Source: SpSt-583 sp034434015
GTDB lineage: Bacteria > Chloroflexota > Anaerolineae > Anaerolineales > UBA6663
Assembly: GCA_034434015.1 (NCBI GenBank)
Contig: DAOUAB010000067.1
Location: 1-21,517 of the forward strand
Direction: 5' to 3'
DNA: 21,517 nucleotides
A model generated the notes under the pieces. It was not told where the DNA came from. It saw only the letters and a program-made list of their open reading frames with translations, and searched no databases. Both the position numbers and the translations under genes were made by a program. Numbering within the stretch: position 1 is the first letter of the stretch; the number at the start of each line of letters is the position of its first letter. Positions 15,966 to 21,517 of the stretch are shown here, in pieces.

Positions 15966-15981
15966 GGCACAATCCGCTTCA

Positions 15982-17130
15982 ATGCCGACGGCGCTGACCG
16001 CCTTCGTCTTTATCGGCCGCCGCGGTGAAACCGCGCTCGAACGCTGGGTGAACGGCGCCCGGCTGGCGAGCGCCGAGGACACCGTCCGCCAGTTAGCCCG
16101 CCTCCCCGGGATTGACCGGATCGTGGCGGCCACCAATGACCCGGCGCTGGCCGACCGTTGCGCCGGCTGGCCGGCGGCCTGGGAGGTGGACCCGGCCGGC
16201 GCGCCGTTTCACTTCGGGGCGCGCCTGGCGGCGTTGACCCAGGCCTACCCCGCGCCGGCGCACGCCTACTTTGGGGCCGGGTGCGCGCCGCTGTTGGGCG
16301 ACGAGGCGCTGGCGGCCGCGGTCGAGGCCGTGACGGGCGCGGACCGGCCGTTGGCCGTCGCCAACAACCCCCTCTCCACGGACTGGATCGTCTTCAATTG
16401 CGCCGACGCCGTGCAGGCGCGGGTGGAGCGGCTGGGACGCGACAACGCGCTCGGCCCGGTGCTGCGCCGCGAGGCCGGCGTGCCGGTGCGCGGCCTGCTG
16501 GCCTGCGCCGCCACCCGCGCCGACATCGACACCCCGGCCGACCTGTTCGCCCTGAGCCTGGCCTCCGGGGGAGGGCCGGTCCTGGGCCGCTTCCTGCGCG
16601 ACCAGCCGCCGCCAGCCGCCATGCTGGCCCGCTGGCGCGCGGCCCGCGACGTCCTGGCCCGGGTGGAAGGCCGGTTGACGCTGATCGGCCGCGCCTCGGC
16701 CAGTGTGTGGGCGGAGGTGGAGCGGCGCACGCGCTGCTGGGTGCGGGTGCTGTCTGAGGAGCGGGGGATGACGGCCAGCGGGCGCCAGGCGGCGGGAAAA
16801 GTCCGCTCGCTGGTGGCGGCGCATCTTGAACGTCTGGGGCCAAACGCTTTCTTCCAGGAGCTCGCCGGCCTGGCCGACGCCGTCTTCTTCGACACGCGCG
16901 TGGCCCTGGCCCATGCCGGCCGGTGGCCGTCGGCCGGCGACCGCTTTGCGTCGGATGCCGGCCTGCCGGAGCGCATCGCCGACGAATTCCTCCGGGCGCT
17001 GACCACGGCCGCCGTGGAAGCGCCGATCCCGGTGGCGCTGGGCGGCCACGGCGTGGTGACCGGGGACCTGTATCTGTTGTTGGAGTCGCTGACGGGGGGC
17101 GGCGACCTGCCCGCGCCTGCCTCGAATTGA
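15982..17130 (+). CDS. two-domain protein with NTP-transferase-like N-terminus, function unknown
   Basis: A 382-residue soluble protein. Residues about 1-200 look like a MobA/CofC-type nucleotidyltransferase fold: TALTAFVFIGRRGETALERW at the start, IDRIVAATNDPALADRC, then AYFGAGCAPLLGDEAL where related families have a GxDsPLL motif. NNPLSTDWIVF follows, and ATRADIDTPADLFALSLA matches the DIDTPxDL ending of such domains. The GGxGxR nucleotide loop of true MobA is missing. Residues about 210-382 form a second domain, LTLIGRASASVWAEVERRTR onward with GPNAFFQELAGLADAVFFDTRVAL and LGGHGVVTGDLYLLLESL, which I do not recognise. ATG 15982 is preferred to the TTG at 15958 because the fold starts there and the TTG abuts the terminator. 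There is no Shine-Dalgarno; CACAAT (15968-15973) could be a -10 for a nearly leaderless transcript. Convergent with the HNH gene. Confidence 0.7.
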   Translation: MPTALTAFVFIGRRGETALERWVNGARLASAEDTVRQLARLPGIDRIVAATNDPALADRCAGWPAAWEVDPAGAPFHFGARLAALTQAYPAPAHAYFGAGCAPLLGDEALAAAVEAVTGADRPLAVANNPLSTDWIVFNCADAVQARVERLGRDNALGPVLRREAGVPVRGLLACAATRADIDTPADLFALSLASGGGPVLGRFLRDQPPPAAMLARWRAARDVLARVEGRLTLIGRASASVWAEVERRTRCWVRVLSEERGMTASGRQAAGKVRSLVAAHLERLGPNAFFQELAGLADAVFFDTRVALAHAGRWPSAGDRFASDAGLPERIADEFLRALTTAAVEAPIPVALGGHGVVTGDLYLLLESLTGGGDLPAPASN

Positions 17131-17181
17131 CGCGAATTTCGCGAAAGCCTCAGCGGCATCGGCGCAGGCCGGAGGCCGATG
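17131..17181. terminator. hairpins in the convergent gap
   Basis: Right after the stop at 17128-17130, CGCGAATTTCGCG (17131-17143) is a near-perfect palindrome. CATCGGC (17157-17163) pairs perfectly with GCCGATG (17175-17181) around an 11-nt loop. They lie between two converging genes and could end transcription from one or both sides. Neither has a T tract. The rest of the gap to 17242 holds nothing else recognisable. Confidence 0.3.
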
Positions 17182-17242
17182 AACGCGTCGCGGCGCGCCC
17201 CACATGCGCGGCCATGCGTGCCAGGCCCGCGCCGCCGGGCGC

Positions 17243-17746
17243 TTACCAGCCGTCGAGATATTTCTTCCAGATGGCGTTGTCGGAGATGTGCCGGTCGAAG
17301 AGGTAAGAGGCGGTCGGCTGGGGCTCCGCCGGCCGATGGTGCAGCGGCATTCCGGCTTCGCTGGCCGTGCGGCCGCCTTTGCGCCGGTTGCAGGCCGGGC
17401 AGGCGGCCACCAGGTTGTCCCAGCGGTGCGGGCCGCCGCGGTGGCGGGGGATGACGTGGTCGATGGTCAGATGGTGGGTCTGCCGGCCGCAATACTGGCA
17501 GGTGTAGTTGTCGCGGCGGAAGATCTCGCGCTTGCTGAGCTTGACGCGCGGGCGGGGGCGCCGGACCATCTGCTCCAGCTTGATGACCGATGGGCGCGGG
17601 TATTGGGTGCGCGGCGTCCGGACCCAGCCGCGGCCGTCCTCCAGCAGGCGCGCCTTGCCGCTCATCAGCAGGCCGATGGCCCGCTGCATGTTGCAGACGT
17701 TGAGCGGCTCGTAGTTGGCGTTCAGAACCAGGACCGGTTCATTCAT
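17243..17746 (-). CDS. HNH endonuclease family protein
   Basis: A 167-residue protein of the widespread small HNH family that starts with VLVLNANYEPLNV. The HNH/zinc core is TCQYCGRQTHHLTIDHVIPR, continuing to RWDNLVAACPACNRRKGGRT: C83, C86, D96-H97, N111, C116 and C119. The tail carries SYLFDRHISDNAIWKKYL. The biochemical role of these stand-alone chromosomal HNH proteins is not established; nuclease activity is predicted from the motif. ATG 17746 matches the usual family start. A GTG at 17761 (five residues earlier) has a better Shine-Dalgarno, AGGGG, so the start is not certain. The frame stays open upstream to 18079 but passes through its promoter and lacks family similarity. Confidence 0.9.
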   Translation of the reverse strand: MNEPVLVLNANYEPLNVCNMQRAIGLLMSGKARLLEDGRGWVRTPRTQYPRPSVIKLEQMVRRPRPRVKLSKREIFRRDNYTCQYCGRQTHHLTIDHVIPRHRGGPHRWDNLVAACPACNRRKGGRTASEAGMPLHHRPAEPQPTASYLFDRHISDNAIWKKYLDGW

Positions 17747-17796
17747 GCTCGCGTGACTCACGGTCACACCCCTGGATAACTTTCCCAATGGGCGGA

Positions 17797-17825
17797 ATTC
17801 TAGCATTGAAGAAATCGACCGGCAA
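17797..17825 (-). promoter_or_regulatory. sigma70-type promoter of the HNH gene
   Basis: On the minus strand TTGCCG (17825-17820), a 17-nt spacer and TAGAAT (17802-17797) preceded by TGC, giving an extended -10. A start near 17790 leaves a leader of about 40 nt before ATG 17746. It has the same architecture as the promoter at 6568-6596. Confidence 0.65.
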
Positions 17826-17874
17826 CCGCCGGTGGGTTGAGCAGGCGCTCCCACGAAGCGGGCTCTGACTGCGG

Positions 17875-17922
17875 CTTTACGATGCGCGCCCGGCCTTAAG
17901 CCGGCGTCAAGCGGCCGTAAAG
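17875..17922 (-). terminator. nested hairpin downstream of the glycosyltransferase pair
   Basis: CTTTACG (17875-17881) and CGTAAAG (17916-17922) pair perfectly and enclose a second stem, CCGGC (17890-17894) with GCCGG (17900-17904). It lies 31 nt after the end of the minus-strand glycosyltransferase and upstream of the HNH promoter, where a terminator is expected. There is no long T tract. Confidence 0.35.
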
Positions 17923-17952
17923 GGAAATTGAGCAGGGCGCTGGCGGCCCGGT

Positions 17953-18711
17953 TCAGGGCCGGGGGGCTGGCTGGCTCAGCAGCAGGCGGTATTTCTGGAA
18001 CTCGAAGCGCCCCATGAGGGCGCTGAGCCGCAGGCCGTGCCAGCCGTCGCGCCAGCCCTGGAGCGTAACGAAACGCCACCAGAACTGCCGCAGGGGCATG
18101 GTCGCCAGATGGTGCGGGCGGGCGCGGACGCCTGCCTGCCTCAACCGCTGGGCGTCGTAAACGGCGTAAGCGCTCTGTTTGGCGACGAACTCGGCGACGG
18201 TCTCATAGTTCAGATGGATGAGCGGAGATCGCAGGCGGCCGGCCGGGCCGTCCAGCAGGACCAGCTCGTGGACGGGGCGGGCCGGGTCGTAACGGGCGCG
18301 TTCCCGGCGCAGCAGGCGCAGTTGATAGTCCGGGTACCAGCCGGCGTGGAGCGTGAGCCGGCCGAACAGATAGTTGTGGCGCGGGATCCACCAGCCGGCC
18401 TCCGGCCGCGTCAGGGCGGTTTGAATCTCGGCGCCCAGCTCGGGCGTCACGCGCTCGTCGGCGTCCACAAACAACACCCACTCGGCCGCCGAAGCCTGAA
18501 GGGCGGCGTCCCGCTGAGCGGCGTAATTGTCAAAGGCGCGCTGGACCACGCGGGCCCCGGCGGCCTGGGCGAGCGCCACCGTCCGGTCGGCGCTGTGCGA
18601 GTCGAAGACCAGCACCTCGTCCGCCCAGGGCAGCGCCGCCGCCAGCGCGGCCAGGCAGTCCGGCAGGTGCTTCTCTTCGTTGTAGGTGAGGACGATGACG
18701 GCCAGCAGCAT
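17953..18711 (-). CDS. family 2 glycosyltransferase (WaaE/KdtX-like)
   Basis: A 252-residue GT-A enzyme. It opens with MLLAVIVLTYNEEKHLPDCL, has the nucleotide-binding DEVLVFDSHSADRT (about 31-43), and the metal-binding motif VLFVDADERVTPEL with DADE at residues 83-86. PRHNYLFGRLTLHAGWYPDYQLRL and the PVHE motif follow, the typical pattern of the LPS core beta-glycosyltransferase WaaE-like branch of GT2. A weakly hydrophobic, basic C-terminus may dock on the membrane. It transfers a sugar from a nucleotide donor inside the cell; the acceptor is unknown. It lies 15 nt after the second GT2 gene and is probably co-transcribed. Confidence 0.88.
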   Translation of the reverse strand: MLLAVIVLTYNEEKHLPDCLAALAAALPWADEVLVFDSHSADRTVALAQAAGARVVQRAFDNYAAQRDAALQASAAEWVLFVDADERVTPELGAEIQTALTRPEAGWWIPRHNYLFGRLTLHAGWYPDYQLRLLRRERARYDPARPVHELVLLDGPAGRLRSPLIHLNYETVAEFVAKQSAYAVYDAQRLRQAGVRARPHHLATMPLRQFWWRFVTLQGWRDGWHGLRLSALMGRFEFQKYRLLLSQPAPRP

Positions 18712-18726
18712 GGCCTGATGCGGCGA

Positions 18727-19698
18727 TTACCGGAGCCGGCGGCCCTGCCAGGCCCGGCTCACGTCCGACAGCATCTGGTTGAGGGCCGCGCGCTGATCGG
18801 GCGTGATCTCGCCGCGCTGGCTGCGCCGGTGGTTGGCGCGGATGCGGCTGCGCATCGCCAGCCCGACCAGCGCCCGGACCAGGCCGTTGACCACCGGGCC
18901 GTGGTAGCGCTGGTAGAGGCGCCGGCGGCTGGTCCACAACTGGGCGAAGGACTGCGCCGCGACCTGCGCGGTGCTGCGCCCGCCGTAGTGGACGATCTCG
19001 GCCCCCGGCACCACCCAGGTCTCCCAGCCGGCGCGCGCCAGGCGCCATTGCGCGTCGATCTCCTCGCAGTACAGGGTGAACGACTCGTCGAAGAGCTCGC
19101 CGCCCCACGCCGCCAGCGCCTCGGCCCGGACCGCGAAGGCGGCGCCGAGGGTGTGGTCCACGCGGAAGGGCGCGCCGGCGGCGTACCAGGCCGCCGGGTA
19201 GCGGCCGTTCACGGGCGCGTCCAGCAGGCGCGCCAGCCGGCCCGGCGGCGGGAACAGGTCCAGCGCGGCCTGGACCACGCCCGGGAAGCGAAAGCCCGAA
19301 TGCTGCAGGGAGCCGTCCGCGTTGAGCAGCTTGGGCGCGGCCACGCCGGCCGTCGGCGTCCGGCGGAGGAAATCCACCAGTTGCCGCAGGGCGCCGGCGC
19401 GCACCACCGTGTCCGGGTTGAGGATCAGATAGGCGAAGAAAGGCGTTGGCGCCTCGGCGGCCAGCGTCCGCAGGCCCAGGTTGTTGCCGGCGCCCATGCC
19501 GCGGTTCTCGGCCGGCACCAGCCGCGTGCGCGGAAACTGGGCGCGGACCATCTCGGCTGAGCCGTCGCGCGAGCCGTTGTCCACCACGCACACACGCGCC
19601 TGCAGCCCGCTCTCGGCCAGGTCCAGATAGACCGAGTCCAGGCAGGCCGCCAGCAGGTCGCGGACGTTCCAGTTGACGATGACCAGGCCGAGGTCCAT
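18727..19698 (-). CDS. family 2 glycosyltransferase (rhamnosyltransferase-like)
   Basis: A 323-residue GT2 protein with LGLVIVNWNVRDLLAACLDS at the N-terminus. The donor-site motif is VCVVDNGSRDGS (D40, N41, S43), followed by AENRGMGAGNNLGL and FFAYLILNPDTVV; NPD (94-96) takes the place of the DxD motif, as in WbbL-like rhamnosyltransferases. The late motif TLYCEEIDAQWRLARAGW and IVHYGG are also standard. It is a cytoplasmic enzyme acting on a lipid-linked or polymer acceptor. The ATG at 19698 is preceded on the minus strand by GTGAGG with 7-nt spacing; this Shine-Dalgarno is the end of the inverted repeat at 19706-19794. It lies downstream of the PhnE permease genes. Confidence 0.9.
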   Translation of the reverse strand: MDLGLVIVNWNVRDLLAACLDSVYLDLAESGLQARVCVVDNGSRDGSAEMVRAQFPRTRLVPAENRGMGAGNNLGLRTLAAEAPTPFFAYLILNPDTVVRAGALRQLVDFLRRTPTAGVAAPKLLNADGSLQHSGFRFPGVVQAALDLFPPPGRLARLLDAPVNGRYPAAWYAAGAPFRVDHTLGAAFAVRAEALAAWGGELFDESFTLYCEEIDAQWRLARAGWETWVVPGAEIVHYGGRSTAQVAAQSFAQLWTSRRRLYQRYHGPVVNGLVRALVGLAMRSRIRANHRRSQRGEITPDQRAALNQMLSDVSRAWQGRRLR

Positions 19699-19705
19699 AA
19701 AAGGA

Positions 19706-19794
19706 CCTCACCCCTACCCCGGCGCCGGCGCGCCACCCCCGCGCCTCTCCACGGCGGGGGCTGTGGGGAGGCGCAGGGGCCGGGCGGGGTGAGG
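19706..19794. repeat. large imperfect inverted repeat filling the gap
   Basis: The outer arms CCTCACCCC (19706-19714) and GGGGTGAGG (19786-19794) are perfectly complementary, and adjacent CCCGGC/GCCGGG segments extend them with a small offset. The inner arms GCGCCTCTCCAC (19741-19752) and GTGGGGAGGCGC (19763-19774) pair with one mismatch. The CCTCACCCC...GGGGTGAGG ends are those of a repeat type scattered in many bacterial genomes. The element occupies nearly all of the 101 nt between the phnE stop and the glycosyltransferase start. It may also end or process the phnE transcript. Confidence 0.65.
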
Positions 19795-19799
19795 CGAGG

Positions 19800-20930
19800 T
19801 TACGTGTACCGCTTGCGCACTTCCGCGCTGAGGAAATCCATCACCCAGACGACGATGACGATGGCCCAGATGGCGGTGCCGGCCTTGTTGTTCTGGGAGG
19901 TGTTGATCATCTGCGCCAGGTAATAGCCGATGCCGCCGCCGCCGACGTAGCCGATGATGGTGGAGATGCGGACGTTGATATCCCAGTGATAGATGATGAA
20001 GGACAGGAAATTGGGCACGATCTGCGGCACGATGCCGTAGAGCACCACCTGCAGCCGGTTGGCGCCCGAGGCGGTGAGCGCCTCCACCGGGCCGGGGTCG
20101 ATGCCCTCCACCGCCTCGGAGAACAGCTTGCCCAGCGAGGCCAGGGTCACGATGGTCAGCGCCATCACGCCCGCGAACGGGCTGAAGCCCACCCAAAACG
20201 CGAAGACGGTCGCCAGCACGATGGCCTCATACGAGCGGAAGACGTTGAGGAACGTGCGGGTGAGGTAGTAGACCGTGGTCCCGAGCGGGCCGCGCTTGGT
20301 CACGTTCTGGGCGGCCAGGAAGCTGAGCGGCACGGCGGCCACGGTCGCGAAGAGCGTGGCGATCAGGGCCATGAAGATCGTCACGATCATCAGGTCGATC
20401 ACGGTCAACAGGGTGGGGCTGGGCTTGAGGTCGCCGACCTCCACCAGCAGTTCCACCTCGATCTGGCTGGGCACGCCGTCCCGGGTGGCCACGATCGGGC
20501 GCGCCTCGAACTCGGCCTGGAAGTAGCCGTCGGCGTCGGTGCGGATGAACGGGCCGGGGAAGTACTGGCCGTTGGGCAGGCGCCAGCGCAACTGCAGCTC
20601 GGTGTCCGGCGCCAGGTCGAACCCCTCCACCGTGAACTTATCGCGCGGCTCCGCGCACGCCACGCTGGGCACCAGCCGCGGGCCGCTGGCGGCGGGCTGG
20701 GCCTCGGGCGCGGAGCCGCAGGGCACCGGCACCGGCAGTTGCAGAGTCACCGGTTCGACCGCGCGCGCCAGGATGTCCGGGGTGAGGAAATCCTGCAGCA
20801 GCGGCCAGCCCTTGGGCAGCGACGTGACCAGGCGCTGGAAATTGATCTGCGATCCGTTCCAGGCGAAGACCACCAGGGCCAGGAGGCCCAGGGCGGTGAG
20901 GGTGGTGCGCAGGGGGCGGAGCGCGTTCAT
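19800..20930 (-). CDS. phnE: PhnE-type phosphonate/phosphite ABC permease with extracytoplasmic insert
   Basis: A 376-residue permease, about 100 residues longer than usual PhnE. The first membrane helix (about 8-26) is followed by a polar region (about 61-170) with two cysteines (C71, C92) and beta-like segments such as DTELQLRWRLPNGQYFPGPF and DADGYFQAEFEARP, predicted to be outside the membrane. The remaining helices form the usual BPD_transp domain. The EAA loop for the ATPase reads VEALTASGANRLQVVLYGIV (282-301), then INVRISTIIGYVGGGGIGYYL, all typical of PhnE. It imports phosphonate, phosphate or a related oxyanion with PhnC and PhnD, which would lie outside the window. Start ATG 20930 overlaps the upstream permease stop (ATGA); the frame open beyond it lies inside that gene. 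Confidence 0.88.
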   Translation of the reverse strand: MNALRPLRTTLTALGLLALVVFAWNGSQINFQRLVTSLPKGWPLLQDFLTPDILARAVEPVTLQLPVPVPCGSAPEAQPAASGPRLVPSVACAEPRDKFTVEGFDLAPDTELQLRWRLPNGQYFPGPFIRTDADGYFQAEFEARPIVATRDGVPSQIEVELLVEVGDLKPSPTLLTVIDLMIVTIFMALIATLFATVAAVPLSFLAAQNVTKRGPLGTTVYYLTRTFLNVFRSYEAIVLATVFAFWVGFSPFAGVMALTIVTLASLGKLFSEAVEGIDPGPVEALTASGANRLQVVLYGIVPQIVPNFLSFIIYHWDINVRISTIIGYVGGGGIGYYLAQMINTSQNNKAGTAIWAIVIVVWVMDFLSAEVRKRYT

Positions 20931-21517
20931 AGCAGCCGCCGGCGGATCTGGGCGCTGAGCTGGTCCATGAAGGCCACGATGGCCAGGATGGCGATGAACG
21001 ACGCGCTCACGGCGCGGAAGTCGCTCAGGTTGATCCACTGGATCAGGAAGAAACCGATGCCGCCGCCGCCCACCAGGCCGACGATGGTGGAGGCGCGCAC
21101 GTTGATCTCGAGGCGGTAGAGGGTGAAGGCCGTGAAGGGCGGCACGATCTGCGGCACGACGCCGTAGCGGATGGTTTGCAGCCAGTTCGCGCCCGTCGCC
21201 CGCATGGCCTCGATCGGGCCGGGGTCGATCCCCTCGATCAACTCCGAAAACAGCTTGGCCAGCGCCGCCACCGTGTGGACGGTGACCGCCAGCATGCCGG
21301 CGAACGGCCCCAGGCCGACGATGACGACGAAGATGATGGCGATGATGAGCGACTCGATGGAGCGGACGATGTTGAGGATCGTCCGCATCACGACGTACAC
21401 GCCCAGGGTGAGCGGGTTGGCGCCCATCAGGTTGCGGGCGGCCAGGAAGCTGATGGGGATGGCGAGCAGCGTGCCCAGCGCGGTGGACATCAACGCCACC
21501 GAGAGCGTCTCGTAGAT
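20927..21517 (-). CDS. phnE: PhnE-type phosphonate/phosphite ABC permease (5' truncated by window)
   Basis: The frame is open to the window end, so 196 C-terminal residues are seen, starting IYETLSVALMSTALGTLLAIP. Membrane helices, SFLAARNLMG and a full EAA loop (IEAMRATGANWLQTIRYGVV) are present, followed by NVRASTIVGLVGGGGIGFFL. This is nearly the same signature as the downstream permease, so the two are paralogues forming a heterodimer or alternative permeases. The stop overlaps the next start by 4 nt, implying coupled translation. The GTG at 21499 is internal and not a start. The N-terminal helix and any insert lie outside the window. Confidence 0.9.
   Translation of the reverse strand: MYETLSVALMSTALGTLLAIPISFLAARNLMGANPLTLGVYVVMRTILNIVRSIESLIIAIIFVVIVGLGPFAGMLAVTVHTVAALAKLFSELIEGIDPGPIEAMRATGANWLQTIRYGVVPQIVPPFTAFTLYRLEINVRASTIVGLVGGGGIGFFLIQWINLSDFRAVSASFIAILAIVAFMDQLSAQIRRRLL

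Noticed and set aside
17747..18079. N-terminal extension of the HNH protein
   Set aside because: It crosses the predicted promoter, an inverted repeat and the end of the neighbouring glycosyltransferase; family members begin at VLVLNANYEPL.
1..21517. CRISPR arrays, tRNA or rRNA genes, integrases and insertion sequences
   Set aside because: No regularly spaced repeats, cloverleaf-like segments or transposase motifs were seen; only the two palindromic repeats were found.

Overview
The window is high-GC DNA (about two thirds G+C or more by eye) from a bacterium. The gene content best fits a Chloroflexota member of the Anaerolineae type. This is an inference: no rRNA or other taxonomic marker is present. 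It rests on the style of the multi-membrane glycosyltransferases, a Tad pilus core with no secretin (expected in a monoderm), a CpaB with a Pro/Thr-rich linker, and an unusually long PhnE.

Layout. (1) 1-6344, + strand: a tightly coupled cell-surface glycan operon. It holds the C-terminal part of an O-antigen ligase-like protein fused to TPRs, then three GT-C type membrane glycosyltransferases joined by 4-nt gaps or overlaps. (2) 6345-6637: a 293-nt gap with a palindromic dispersed repeat and a near-consensus promoter. (3) 6638-8416, + strand: a two-component pair, a NarL/DegU-type response regulator and a soluble DegS-like histidine kinase. (4) 8502-14471, + strand: a Tad/Flp pilus assembly core, cpaB-tadZ(cpaE)-tadA(cpaF)-tadB-tadC, directly followed by (5) comF (14495-15229) and hpf, long form (15316-15897). 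(6) 15982-17130, + strand: a two-domain protein with an NTP-transferase-like N-terminus and an unrecognised C-terminus. (7) Convergent to it, on the - strand: an HNH endonuclease (17243-17746), two family-2 glycosyltransferases (17953-18711 and 18727-19698), a 101-nt gap filled by a large inverted repeat, and two PhnE-type ABC permeases (19800-20930 and 20927-beyond 21517) that overlap by 4 nt.

How the genes may work together: the first block polymerises or decorates a surface polysaccharide. The DegU/DegS pair sits directly upstream of the Tad operon and could control it. TadZ carries its own apparently intact receiver domain. ComF next to a Tad core suggests, but does not show, a link between Tad pili and DNA uptake. 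The order DegSU, then ComF and surface-appendage genes, then Hpf recalls the B. subtilis degSU-comF-flagellar-hpf neighbourhood and is the most interesting large-scale signal. No CRISPR array, tRNA, rRNA, integrase or insertion sequence was seen.
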